Shown here: piece by piece, positions 1 to 8,328 of the stretch
How the letters are laid out: each line of letters opens with the position of its first letter
How positions within the stretch are numbered: the stretch's first letter is position 1
Assembly: GCF_044372965.1 (NCBI RefSeq)
Contig: NZ_JBILQX010000024.1
Coordinates: 1-32,411 of the forward strand
Direction of reading: 5' to 3'
DNA length: 32,411 bases
Source of the DNA: Elstera sp044372965
GTDB lineage: Bacteria > Pseudomonadota > Alphaproteobacteria > Elsterales > Elsteraceae
Made by a program: the position numbers and the translations under genes
The notes under the pieces: model-generated
What the model was told of the DNA's origin: nothing
The model's input: the letters and a program-made list of their open reading frames with translations, nothing else
Database searches by the model: none

Positions 1-1088
1 GCCTGGAAGAATTTGAAGGTATCTGGCCCCAAGGCCGCCCCGCCCGTTGCCGCCGAGCGCAGGCGGGTGAAGCCTAGCCGGTCGCGCAAGGCCCGGAACA
101 GGATGAAATCCGCCAAGGCCGACCGCCGCCCTTCCTCAAGCGCCTTTTGTCCGAGCTTCATGCCGAACTCGTACATCACCCGCTTGAGGCGGCTCGAATC
201 CATAATCTTAGCGCGCACGTCGCCCGCGATGCTCTCCCAGACGCGCGGCGCGAGCAACGCGAAGGTCGGGCCGATCTCGCGCATATCGGCCATCATGGTT
301 TCCGGCTCTTCGACGAAATTCACCACCATGCGGCAGACGAGCCATTTCGACACGGCGTACATCTGCTCCATGATCCAGGGCAGCGGCAGCACCGACACGT
401 AATCATCCTGTGGGCCTTTCGGATCGACCGACAGGTAAGAGCGCGCGTGCCGCACCATCGAGCCGCCGGTGAGCATGGCCAGCTTCGGGTGGGACGTGGT
501 GCCGGAAGTGGTGCAGAGCACCGCCACCGCTTCCGTTTCCGTCGCCGCCACCAGCGCATCAAAGCGGTTGGGGTCGGACGCCAGCGCCTTTTCCCCGCGT
601 GCCAGCACGTCTTCTAAGGAAATCAAGCGCGGATCATCATATTTGCGCATGCCGCGCGGGTCGGCATAGACGATATGGCGGACGGAGGGGATGCGGTCGC
701 CCAGCGATAGCAGCTTATCAATCTGCTCCTCGTCCTCGCACAGCATCACGTCGATATCGGCATAGGTGATGAGGTAGGCCACCTCATCTTCCATCGCGTC
801 GCGGTAGATGCCAAGGCTCATGCCGCCCAGGGTGTGGGTCGCAAGTTCGCCCATCACCCAATCCGGGCGATTATCGCCAATCAGGCCGACGACGCTGTTT
901 TTTGTAACGCCGAGGGTTGCCAAACCAAGCGTGAGCGTTTGGGTGCGCGCCAGCACTTCAGCCCAAGTGAAGCTCACCCAAATGCCGAACTGCTTTTCGC
1001 GCATCGCGGTTTCAGCCGGGTAGGTTTTACCGTTATGGGCCAGCAGTTTGGGGAAGGTATCCAGGGTCGGATCGAAAGTGATGCTCAT
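1..1088 (-). CDS. AMP-binding acyl-CoA ligase (long-chain fatty-acid/aromatic acid type), 3' end cut by window edge
   Basis: The first 362 residues of an ANL-superfamily acyl-CoA synthetase, which activates a carboxylic acid to acyl-AMP and then acyl-CoA. The phosphate-binding P-loop TSGTTSHPK lies at residues 194-202; the usual Gly at its sixth position is Ser, which the family pattern allows. The sequence NRPDW near residues 73-77 is typical of long-chain acyl-CoA ligases. The C-terminal part, including the A5 and A8 motifs and the hinge lysine domain, is off the left edge. The start is the ATG at 1086-1088, 11 bases after the stop of the upstream LivG-type ATPase, so the two are very likely cotranscribed. 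From known clusters, such ligases sit with Liv-like importers of aromatic or fatty acids and would activate the imported acid. The substrate cannot be read from this fragment. Confidence 0.9.
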   Translation of the reverse strand, partial: MSITFDPTLDTFPKLLAHNGKTYPAETAMREKQFGIWVSFTWAEVLARTQTLTLGLATLGVTKNSVVGLIGDNRPDWVMGELATHTLGGMSLGIYRDAMEDEVAYLITYADIDVMLCEDEEQIDKLLSLGDRIPSVRHIVYADPRGMRKYDDPRLISLEDVLARGEKALASDPNRFDALVAATETEAVAVLCTTSGTTSHPKLAMLTGGSMVRHARSYLSVDPKGPQDDYVSVLPLPWIMEQMYAVSKWLVCRMVVNFVEEPETMMADMREIGPTFALLAPRVWESIAGDVRAKIMDSSRLKRVMYEFGMKLGQKALEEGRRSALADFILFRALRDRLGFTRLRSAATGGAALGPDTFKFFQ

Positions 1089-1099
1089 GGTGCCCGTCC

Positions 1100-1945
1100 T
1101 CACGCGACTTGCGCCGGGGGCGTATCGCCCTCGTCGACCAGCACATCATCCACTTCGCCTAAGTAAGCCCGGCGCACATGCTCGTTCGCCAGAACCTCAT
1201 CGGGCAGCCCTTCGGCGATTTTCTTGCCGAAATCGAGCACCATCACCCGGTGCGAAATATCCATGACCACGCCCATATCATGCTCGATCATCACAATGGT
1301 CATGCCCCATTCTTCGTTGAGATCGATGATAAAGCGGGCCATATCCTCCTTCTCTTCGAGGTTCATCCCGGCCATCGGCTCATCGAGCAAAATCAGATCG
1401 GGCTTCAGGGCAATGGCGCGCGCAAGTTCAACGCGCTTGCGTAAACCATAGGAGAGCGTGCCCGCCATCGCCCGGCGAACGTGCTGGATTTCCAAGAAAT
1501 CGATAATGGTTTCCACATCGCGGCGATGGGAGAGTTCTTCCCGCCGCGCGCCGGAGAGCCAATAAAGCGCCCCGGTGAGGAAATTATTCTTCAGCAAATG
1601 GTGGCGGCCGACCATGATGTTATCGAGCACGCTCATATGGCCGAAAAGCGCAAGATTCTGGAACGTGCGGCCAATGCCCAAATCGGCGCGCTTGTTCGGC
1701 TTCAGCGCCGTCACATCGCGCCCCTTGAAGCTAACCGTTCCCTCGGACGGCGTGTAGCGCCCCGAGATGCAGTTCAGCATCGAGGTTTTACCCGCGCCAT
1801 TAGGCCCGATGATCGAAAAAATCTCACCCTTGCGGACAGTGAAGCTCACATCGGTTAGGGCACGAATGCCCCCGAAGCGCAGCGACACGCCCGCTACGTT
1901 CAGCAACGGTTCCGTCACGTTTCCCCCCATTTCAGGGCCGCGCAT
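1100..1945 (-). CDS. LivG-type ABC transporter ATP-binding protein (importer cluster with acyl-CoA ligase)
   Basis: ATPase subunit of a branched-chain amino acid-like (HAAT family) ABC importer. Counting from the ATG at 1945, it shows Walker A GPNGAGKT (47-54), the Q-loop Gln near 96, a signature region LSYGLRKRVE (164-173) and Walker B LILLDEP (184-190). The LSYG signature and the C-terminal YLGEVD stretch are typical of LivG rather than LivF. Start choice is uncertain. A GTG at 1916-1918 (giving VTEPLLNV) has a G-rich Shine-Dalgarno-like run at 1921-1928 just upstream, whereas the ATG at 1945 has no clear one. The ligase follows after 11 bases. The permeases and binding protein expected to go with it are not in the window and probably lie to the left. 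It is distinct from the second LivG at 14341-15222. Confidence 0.9.
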   Translation of the reverse strand: MRGPEMGGNVTEPLLNVAGVSLRFGGIRALTDVSFTVRKGEIFSIIGPNGAGKTSMLNCISGRYTPSEGTVSFKGRDVTALKPNKRADLGIGRTFQNLALFGHMSVLDNIMVGRHHLLKNNFLTGALYWLSGARREELSHRRDVETIIDFLEIQHVRRAMAGTLSYGLRKRVELARAIALKPDLILLDEPMAGMNLEEKEDMARFIIDLNEEWGMTIVMIEHDMGVVMDISHRVMVLDFGKKIAEGLPDEVLANEHVRRAYLGEVDDVLVDEGDTPPAQVA

Positions 1946-1971
1946 TGTAATTTTGCTGCGCTTATACCCCG

Positions 1972-2012
1972 GTTCCTGACATAGAGTGTTATCCGCACCC
2001 GTAAAGTGTCAA
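1972..2012 (-). promoter_or_regulatory. possible promoter of the LivG-type ATPase/ligase operon
   Basis: Read on the minus strand there is a perfect TTGACA (-35-like) at 2007-2012, upstream of the ATPase start at 1945. The best -10-like hexamer, TAACAC, follows at a short 15-base spacing, so this is only a suggestion. If correct, the leader would be a few tens of bases long. Confidence 0.3.
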
Positions 2013-2142
2013 GGTGATTCGTGTGGGGGAATTCCCTCATATCCGCGCTTTTGCAGCGCAAAAACATGACGTAAGCGTTAAGTTTCAACTGTCAATAACA
2101 GGCGTAAACGCGCAAGAAAGCTGCCCTGCCGCGCTAGGGCCG

Positions 2143-2184
2143 AAAAGCCATTAAGGGCGTAATGCCCCCTCAATGGCTTTTTTC
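2143..2184. terminator. bidirectional hairpin terminator downstream of the serralysin-like gene
   Basis: An inverted repeat with arms AAGCCATT and AATGGCTT, extended inwards by AGGG paired with CCCT, is flanked by an A run on one side and a T run on the other. Read on the minus strand it follows the protease stop (2215) and ends in TTTT; read on plus it ends in TTTTTT. It therefore looks like a factor-independent terminator able to work in both directions. Confidence 0.75.
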
Positions 2185-2214
2185 TTGCACATCCCTTGTG
2201 TAAAAATGCACGCC

Positions 2215-3942
2215 TTACGCGTCGACGTAATAGGCGATCCCCTCATCGACAAAGCCGACAAGCTTAGCCACTGCCGCCCGTTCGGTCTCGCTGGCCGTAT
2301 AGAAATGGCTACCCGTATTGCTGTTGTAGAAGCGGTACAGCGGGTCAAGGCCGCCCGCCGACGTGTTACCGGCAATATAGGCCACGCCCTCATACGCAAA
2401 GCCCGACAGTTTCGCCACGGCATCGCGCTCGGTGCTGCTGGCCGTATAGAAATGCGTTCCAGTATTGCTATTGAAAAAGCGATAGACGGAAGCAGTGTCC
2501 CCAGCGCCCACCTCGTAAGCACTAAACGCAATACCATCAAAGGAATATTGCGGTAGGTTTGATTGGATTGTGTCGCGTTCGGACGTACTCATCGTATAAA
2601 GATGCGTGCCCGTGACAGTATTATAGAATCGATACACGGGGGACGACAGGATCGTGGTCGTCACGCTGCTGGCATCGACAGTGCGACCATCGCCGAACTG
2701 CAACGTCTCGAAACCCGTCAGCGTATCGCGCCCATCGGTGCCCGACACAGTGATGGTGCCATTAGCGACCGCAAACCGGTAATTCGCGTAGGCCCCGCTG
2801 AAAAACGCCGTATCGGTCCCCGCGCCGCCACTCAAGGTATCATTACCCGCGCCACCTTGAATGAAATTATTAGCACTATTACCCGTAATAATATCATCTT
2901 TAGCCGAACCGGTTACAGATTCTATGATCGTTCCATAGGCAATGCTGAGATTGTTCTGACCTAAGTATAAATATTCCTGCCGATCCGTATACCATTTCAC
3001 CAAATTATCTTGTGTGTAAAAGGCGCGCACGTCGGTCGAAAGCTCGTTAATTTCCCGATCAATCGCCTGGGCGAGCGTTTGCTTGCCGATCGAACTGAAC
3101 GTTCCCGGCGTAAGATCCAGCACCGAACCATAGAGTTGATTGGACAGATCGATAATATCCGACCCGCCGCCATCATAGATCATCTTGGTAAAAGGGTCGG
3201 TTGAGAAGCGATACGTATCGTTTACCGAATTCGTTTTGGCCCCATAGAGCGCCTGAACGGCCGCAACATCGAATATCCCGAGATGCGCCTGACCATTCGT
3301 CTCCAAACGAACATATTCGGACGACCAGTTTACGCCCGTGGCCGTGCGCGTCGCCGTCACCTTAATATCGTAATTATACTCCTGGTCGTACGACATAACC
3401 GTCGTTTGAATACTGTCCTTCGCATCCGCCAAAACAGGGCTTTCATGCGGATGCTTTAGGCCCAGCGTATGGCCGATTTCGTGCATGAGCAGCAGCGGGT
3501 TATAGCCCGTATCGGTCTGCGCGCGGTTGATCCAAACGTCGCCATTCTGATTCGCACCGATCTGCGAGCCCGACCCGGCCCCCCAAGCGAAGCCCGCAAA
3601 ACTCGCACTTGCGTCCGACTGCGTAAAGAAGCGCATGCCAACGCTGCTCGAGTCACTGACCTCAACGAAAGTGATATTGGCGACCGCTGACCATGCCGCC
3701 AGCGCATCCCGCGTTTGAGCTTTCATGGTTTCGGTCAAGGGCTGAAACGTCGTCAATGCTGCGGCGGTATCGGTAAAGCGCGATGCATAGGTCGGCACCG
3801 ACGCGCCAAAACTATACTGCACTGTTACCGCAGCCCCCTTAACGCTGGTTGCGTTCCAGCGCCCCAAACTATCATCGACAAGCGTCGAGACAGCCAGCGC
3901 TTGATCCGATGCGGTCAACGTGGGGATTACCGGCTGCGCCAT
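2215..3942 (-). CDS. serralysin-like secreted zinc metalloprotease with RTX and triple DUF5648-like C-terminal repeats
   Basis: Extracellular M10 (serralysin family) protease of 575 residues. The zinc site HEIGHTLGLKHP is at residues 154-165 (ligands His154, His158, His164; catalytic Glu155). The Met-turn MSYD is at 183-186, and Tyr185 matches the zinc-ligand tyrosine of serralysins. There is no N-terminal signal peptide, as expected for type I secretion. The calcium-binding RTX part is short (GGAGNDTLSGGAGTD near 363-377) and is followed by a beta-rich linker. Three repeats of the YRFYN-TGTHFYT-ERD type start at about 437, 487 and 536 and match the DUF5648 repeat. The start ATG at 3942 has AGGAGA about 7 bases upstream. 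It begins 33 bases after the sensor kinase stop and may be read from the same transcript. No type I secretion ABC, MFP or OMP gene is in the window. Confidence 0.92.
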   Translation of the reverse strand: MAQPVIPTLTASDQALAVSTLVDDSLGRWNATSVKGAAVTVQYSFGASVPTYASRFTDTAAALTTFQPLTETMKAQTRDALAAWSAVANITFVEVSDSSSVGMRFFTQSDASASFAGFAWGAGSGSQIGANQNGDVWINRAQTDTGYNPLLLMHEIGHTLGLKHPHESPVLADAKDSIQTTVMSYDQEYNYDIKVTATRTATGVNWSSEYVRLETNGQAHLGIFDVAAVQALYGAKTNSVNDTYRFSTDPFTKMIYDGGGSDIIDLSNQLYGSVLDLTPGTFSSIGKQTLAQAIDREINELSTDVRAFYTQDNLVKWYTDRQEYLYLGQNNLSIAYGTIIESVTGSAKDDIITGNSANNFIQGGAGNDTLSGGAGTDTAFFSGAYANYRFAVANGTITVSGTDGRDTLTGFETLQFGDGRTVDASSVTTTILSSPVYRFYNTVTGTHLYTMSTSERDTIQSNLPQYSFDGIAFSAYEVGAGDTASVYRFFNSNTGTHFYTASSTERDAVAKLSGFAYEGVAYIAGNTSAGGLDPLYRFYNSNTGSHFYTASETERAAVAKLVGFVDEGIAYYVDA

Positions 3943-3965
3943 GCTCTTGTCTCCTGTTTAACGCG

Positions 3966-3977
3966 AACCCTAGGGTT
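3966..3977. repeat. 12-bp perfect palindrome at the kinase/protease junction
   Basis: AACCCTAGGGTT reads the same on both strands. It overlaps the stop codon of the sensor kinase gene (3976-3978) and sits about 24 bases upstream of the protease start. It has no T-tract, so it is not an obvious terminator. It could be a protein-binding site or chance. Confidence 0.5.
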
Positions 3978-5388
3978 ACGGACCAGATACGAATTTAGGT
4001 GCAGTTTCCTGCGCGGGTAGCCCTAAAATCAATTCTGCCCGCAACCCTGGGTGATTGTCGCCTAAAATTAAGGAGCCATTGTGGAGACCCGCCACTGCGG
4101 AAACGAGGCTGAGCCCCAAGCCATTGCCGGGTGTCGTCCGGCTTTGCTCCAGGCGGACAAAGCGGTGCAGCACATGCTCGCGCTCTTCGGTCGGAATGCC
4201 CGGCCCGGTATCGGCCACAACAACCGAGCCGCCATCGCGCTGCGGGGCGACCGCGAGCGTCACCCGCCCGCCGCTTGGGGAATATTTGATCGCATTATCA
4301 ACGAGATTGGCCAAGGCCTGGAACAGCAAGTGCCGATTGCCGCGCAGGCGCGTCGGCTGGCTGCGCTCGATACTTAGCGCAATGGCCTTATCCTCGGCCA
4401 CCGCCTGATAGAGATCGGCAATATCGGTAACGAGATCGGCTAAATCGAGATCGGTCATTTCCTGCCGCCCCGCCCCGGCTTCGGCCTGGGAGATCGACAG
4501 AATCGCGTTAAACGTGTGCAGCACGTTATCGAGTTCAGAGACGGTCTTCTCAAGCGCGCCTTGCATCTGCGGCGGGTCACGGCTCATCAGTGTCACTTCC
4601 AACCGCGTTTTGAGGCGGGTGAGCGGCGAGCGCAGATCGTGGGCGATATTATCCGTCACCTCGCGGCCCGCGCGCATGAGCTGATCGATCTGCGTCAGCA
4701 TGGCGTTGAGGTTCTTCGCCAGCCCGTCGAACTCATCGCCGCTGCCCGAAACCGGCACGCGCTGCTGCAAGTCCCCCAGAATAATCTGCCGGGTGGTGCG
4801 GTTGATCCCTTCCAAGCGGCGGCGCATATCGCGCCCCATCACTACGCCGCCGACCAGCGCCAGAAACGCCGCCGCCGCCATCGCCCACAGCAGCGCCTGG
4901 AAAATCAGCTTCTCGAAACTTTCGCGCTCGACCAGCGTGCGACCGACGAGCAGATGATAGCCTTCGGTGAGTAGGAAGGACATGGCGCGCGCCCGCACCG
5001 CATCCAGCGTTTGCTGTTCCTCCTCGCTCCCCGCCATCGGCAGGCGGAACGTTGCCCAGCGCCCTTCCCGCTCGGCGTCCGAAGGCCAAGCCGGGAGATT
5101 TCCGGCAACCCGGGTAAAATCCCCATCGGTGAGCAAATAGATACCCGACCCCACCCGGTCCGCCGCAATGCGCTCGTTGATCTGTTCTATCAAGCCATTC
5201 AGCCCGTGCTCGCGGTAGCCGTCGGACAGGCTGGAGATTTCGGTGACGATGGTATCGTTCAACTGCCGGTCGATAAGCCCTATGGTGACGCCGTAAACGA
5301 ACCCCAGCAGCGTGAGCACCGACACGACGAACAGCGACGCATAGACCGCCACAACCCGCACGGTCCAATGGCGCAACAGCTTCATCAT
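3976..5388 (-). CDS. sensor histidine kinase (OmpR-partner type, HAMP-HisKA-HATPase)
   Basis: Inner-membrane sensor kinase of 470 residues. The first transmembrane helix is at about 11-35, a periplasmic sensor of roughly 125 residues follows, and the second helix is at about 163-184. A HAMP linker (about 185-238) leads to the HisKA H-box NIAHDLRSPLTRLKTRLE with phospho-acceptor His250. The ATPase domain has the N-box NLVDNAIKYSP (361-371), G1 DTGPGIP (393-399) and G2 NGLGLSL (422-428). The layout is that of EnvZ/QseC/CusS-like kinases; the signal is unknown. Its start lies 11 bases after the stop of the response regulator gene, so the pair is an operon with the regulator first. The protease gene follows 33 bases later. 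Confidence 0.95.
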   Translation of the reverse strand: MMKLLRHWTVRVVAVYASLFVVSVLTLLGFVYGVTIGLIDRQLNDTIVTEISSLSDGYREHGLNGLIEQINERIAADRVGSGIYLLTDGDFTRVAGNLPAWPSDAEREGRWATFRLPMAGSEEEQQTLDAVRARAMSFLLTEGYHLLVGRTLVERESFEKLIFQALLWAMAAAAFLALVGGVVMGRDMRRRLEGINRTTRQIILGDLQQRVPVSGSGDEFDGLAKNLNAMLTQIDQLMRAGREVTDNIAHDLRSPLTRLKTRLEVTLMSRDPPQMQGALEKTVSELDNVLHTFNAILSISQAEAGAGRQEMTDLDLADLVTDIADLYQAVAEDKAIALSIERSQPTRLRGNRHLLFQALANLVDNAIKYSPSGGRVTLAVAPQRDGGSVVVADTGPGIPTEEREHVLHRFVRLEQSRTTPGNGLGLSLVSAVAGLHNGSLILGDNHPGLRAELILGLPAQETAPKFVSGP

Positions 5389-5399
5389 ATCGAAGGCGC

Positions 5400-6077
5400 T
5401 TATTCCGGCGCGCGCAGGCAGTAACCCGCACCGCGAATGGTTTGCAGCAGCGATTTCGGGAAGTTCTTATCGATCTTTTGCCGAAGGCGGGAAATATGCA
5501 CGTCGATCACATTGGTCTGCGGGTCGAAGTGATAATCCCACACATGCTCTAGCAGCATGGTGCGCGTCACCACATGCCCGGCATTGCGCATGAGATATTC
5601 GAGTAGCGTGAACTCGCGCGGTTGCAGGTCGACTTCCTGACCGCCGCGCGTAACGAGACGCGAGAGAAGATCCATTTCCAAATCGGCCACGCGCAGCTTT
5701 GTCATGACCGCCTCGCCCGCGCCGCGCCGCAGCAGCACTTCGATGCGCGCGACCAGTTCGGAAAAAGCGTAAGGCTTGGTCAGATAATCGTCGCCGCCCG
5801 CCCGCAGGCCGCGCACCCGGTCATCGACCGCCGAGAGCGCCGAGAGAATCAGCACGGGGGTTTTATTTCCTGCCGCCCGCAACGCTTGGATGATTGAAAG
5901 CCCGTCGAGCCCCGGCAACATGCGATCCACGATCAGCACATCGTAGCTGCCGCTCATGCCGTGAAACAGCCCGTCTTTGCCATCGGCGGCATGATCGACG
6001 ATATAGCCGCTCTCCTTGAGCCCCTTCACCATATAGGCGGCGGTATCGACATCGTCTTCGATGACCAGAATGCGCAT
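5400..6077 (-). CDS. OmpR-family response regulator
   Basis: DNA-binding response regulator of 225 residues. The receiver domain opens with MRILVIEDD (acidic pair Asp8/Asp9), the phospho-acceptor is Asp51 in VDRMLP, and the switch lysine is in the TKPY motif. The C-terminal winged-helix domain shows the family features: REFTLLEYL, then VTRTMLLEHVWDYHFDPQTN, then HISRLRQKID. The start is the ATG at 6077, which opens the receiver domain directly and has AGGAG upstream; further in-frame sequence upstream does not look like protein. It is the first gene of a minus-strand unit with the kinase and perhaps the protease. It is predicted to be phosphorylated by the neighbouring kinase. Targets are unknown. 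Confidence 0.95.
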   Translation of the reverse strand: MRILVIEDDVDTAAYMVKGLKESGYIVDHAADGKDGLFHGMSGSYDVLIVDRMLPGLDGLSIIQALRAAGNKTPVLILSALSAVDDRVRGLRAGGDDYLTKPYAFSELVARIEVLLRRGAGEAVMTKLRVADLEMDLLSRLVTRGGQEVDLQPREFTLLEYLMRNAGHVVTRTMLLEHVWDYHFDPQTNVIDVHISRLRQKIDKNFPKSLLQTIRGAGYCLRAPE

Positions 6078-6141
6078 GGACCGGCAAACTCCTAACTCGA
6101 TACTCCTTCTATCAGATACGGCGATGCGGCGGCAGGGGCTC

Positions 6142-6156
6142 GTTAAATTTTGGTTA
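6142..6156. promoter_or_regulatory. candidate OmpR-type direct-repeat operator
   Basis: In the 192-bp divergent region between the response regulator and the 6270 gene, two GTTA half-sites (6142-6145 and 6153-6156) lie 11 bases apart in the same orientation. This is the usual spacing of OmpR-family tandem half-sites. A further GTTA stands at 6242-6245. The motif is short, so this is weak evidence for autoregulation. Confidence 0.3.
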
Positions 6157-6269
6157 GACATCTGCCCAAGCGCGGCGCGACGCCCCGCTGCGCGTATTGC
6201 GCCCCTGGTCACGCGGCGTTTGGTGCGCCATAGTCCCGCCCGTTAAGAGAAATTTAATAAGAGTTTTCA

Positions 6270-7604
6270 ATGTTTCAGCTTGCGTTCATCCTCATCGGGG
6301 CCAAGGCGTTTCGTGGGAAATGGTACATTGTTGCCGGGTTGGGGGTTGCCCTTATTCTCCTCGGGCTCTTCGTTGCGTTCGGCCCGCCCAGCCATGCGCT
6401 GCTGATCGCCCACGTCCTCCTGGGGAGCATTTTCCTCAGCAACGGGCTGCTCGTTGCCTTAGGCGGCGCGACGGCGCAGAACCGCAGCCCGTTGCGGGCT
6501 TTCCTGAAGTCCGGCGGTTTGGCGTTGATGGGGGCCTTGGTTTTACTCTCCGCCTTCTGGACGCCCGTAGCGCTGGCGGTAGCCTTGGGGATCGCCCTTA
6601 TCGTCGATGGCGCGTTCCGCATCACCTCGACCATCGTTATCCTGTTTCCCGGTTGGCGCATCGTGATGCTGATCGGGGTGATCGAAATTCTCGCCGCGCC
6701 GATGATCGCGCTCGGCTGGCCATTCTCCTATGAAACCGCGATTCTGCTCGCCACCGGGCTGATGCTGGCGCTCTTCGGGCGGTTTTTGCTGGAGTTCGGC
6801 CTGTCGTTCCGCACGCTGCCGCCGGAATTTTCCATCCTGAACCTGCCCTATTTCGCCGGGCGCGGCTGGTATGCCCACGCGCCGATTTTGGTGGGCGACG
6901 ATGATCCCGAGGATCAAAACCGCCCACCGCTAACGGTCTACGTCTGGACGCCCGTCGGGGTCGCCACCGACCCGGAACGGACCCTCCTGATGGACCGCTA
7001 CCTTGCCGCCGTCGATAAGGACGGCAGCTATGCCACCGGCCATTCGGCGCTGGAGGTAAAGCCCGATCTCTACATCAGCCATTACCCCAGCGAGGAATTG
7101 GCGATTCCGGATACTATGAACAAGCTGAGTTCGCTGCAAAAGCTCGCCGACACGACTCAAAAAGGGGAGTTCCACGCCAGCTACGAGGGGGATGTTGACT
7201 GGTGGTGCGCGGCAGACGTGAAACTAGAGTTTCCCCGCTACAGTTACCGCCGCCTGCTGGCCTTCTGGTTGGGGTATAGCCAGGATTCAACCTATCACCT
7301 GACCAACCGGAACTGCTCGGTGATTGCCGCTGCCGGGCTGGATGCGGCGCTCGAAGGCGTTCTTGCCGGAAAACGCCCCTGGCTTCGGCTGCTTGGCCTG
7401 CTGCTCGACCCCGACCTGTGGGGGGCGGTCCTCGCCCGCAATCGGGCCACCGCAATGACCTGGACGCCCGGCCTGTTCCACGATTACGCGCGAGCCCTAG
7501 GCCGCGTGCTGCAACCGACGAAAATGCCCTGGGTGACGCGCCTCAAATGGTTCATCTACCGCGCCCGCCTGAGCGCCCGCACGTTCGGGCGGAAGGGGGA
7601 ATGA
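6270..7604 (+). CDS. membrane protein: HdeD/DUF308-like N-terminus fused to a putative papain-like (DUF4105/NlpC-P60-like) domain
   Basis: A protein of 444 residues. Residues 1-180 are strongly hydrophobic, with about six membrane helices in paired short hairpins, resembling HdeD/DUF308 membrane proteins. The rest (about 195-444) is soluble-looking. It holds a GHSALEV stretch with His258 and a later NRNCS stretch with Cys349 followed by a helix. A His preceding a Cys at the start of a helix is the order seen in circularly permuted papain-like folds (LRAT, DUF4105 and some NlpC/P60 relatives), so a cysteine hydrolase or acyltransferase activity is possible. That reading is inference from two short motifs. 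The start ATG at 6270 has only a weak purine-rich site. The gene is divergent from the two-component operon and is followed by the AT-rich segment. Confidence 0.7.
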   Translation: MFQLAFILIGAKAFRGKWYIVAGLGVALILLGLFVAFGPPSHALLIAHVLLGSIFLSNGLLVALGGATAQNRSPLRAFLKSGGLALMGALVLLSAFWTPVALAVALGIALIVDGAFRITSTIVILFPGWRIVMLIGVIEILAAPMIALGWPFSYETAILLATGLMLALFGRFLLEFGLSFRTLPPEFSILNLPYFAGRGWYAHAPILVGDDDPEDQNRPPLTVYVWTPVGVATDPERTLLMDRYLAAVDKDGSYATGHSALEVKPDLYISHYPSEELAIPDTMNKLSSLQKLADTTQKGEFHASYEGDVDWWCAADVKLEFPRYSYRRLLAFWLGYSQDSTYHLTNRNCSVIAAAGLDAALEGVLAGKRPWLRLLGLLLDPDLWGAVLARNRATAMTWTPGLFHDYARALGRVLQPTKMPWVTRLKWFIYRARLSARTFGRKGE

Positions 7605-8328
7605 CTTATATATTTTCTGTATCTTACAAATAAGCCCATTAGCGATAAATTGACATATTTTCAATATTTTGCTACATTTTAAATAATATATGTAATAATG
7701 CGCGATTGTTGAGAGAGTTAAAATGATACACAAAAAAATTCTCACAATAAGAGATACAGTTATTAATAAATTTAAAAAATTCTTGGAAATTCTAACAGTA
7801 TTATCTTCTTTTTTTTCCGCAGTTGCAGCTATATCAGCCTGTGCAGCTATATATTTTACATATAAAAGTGCTTTGATATCCGAAAATTCTTTGCGATACT
7901 CGACCAAGCCGATTATATCTATATCTTCAATCTTAACTTCTGGCGAAAGATTTGGCTTATTTTATAGTAATATTGGCAATGGGCCGGCTCTATCAGTTAA
8001 AATAACAGTACGCGCGTATGAAGAATCCATCGAAAATATAAAAGATGCGATAGGTAGCTCTTTGTTTAAACCAGAGGAAAATAAAAAATGCCTTAGAATA
8101 GCTGTTTCAAATTATGATGGAAATGAAATAAAATCAAATTCTGCAGAAGCGGATTTACTTTCCGTAGCATATAATAAAAACAACGAAAGCCCCGAACAAT
8201 ACTGCAGAGCTTCTTTTCTTAAAATTTTCTCTGAAGGAAACATACACATTCAGGCTGAATATAAATCTATAATGGGAGATATTTATAGGAAAAGATGGAA
8301 GATAGAGAAAGACTGTTCTCCAAACGAG
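7605..8328. other. AT-rich segment, probably acquired by transfer
   Basis: From just after the stop at 7604 the base composition changes abruptly to AT-rich, with homopolymer A and T runs and AAA/ATA-type codons. It returns to the GC-rich background at the hairpin near 8329. It holds one gene (7723-8343). I found no terminal inverted repeats, no target-site duplication and no recombinase, so the mechanism of entry is not visible. Confidence 0.7.
7650..7678 (+). promoter_or_regulatory. sigma-70-like promoter of the AT-rich gene
   Basis: A perfect TTGACA at 7650-7655, a 17-base spacer, and TACATT at 7673-7678 (four of six consensus bases). Transcription would begin about 40 bases before the ATG at 7723. 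The AT-rich surroundings raise the chance of accidental matches. Confidence 0.5.
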
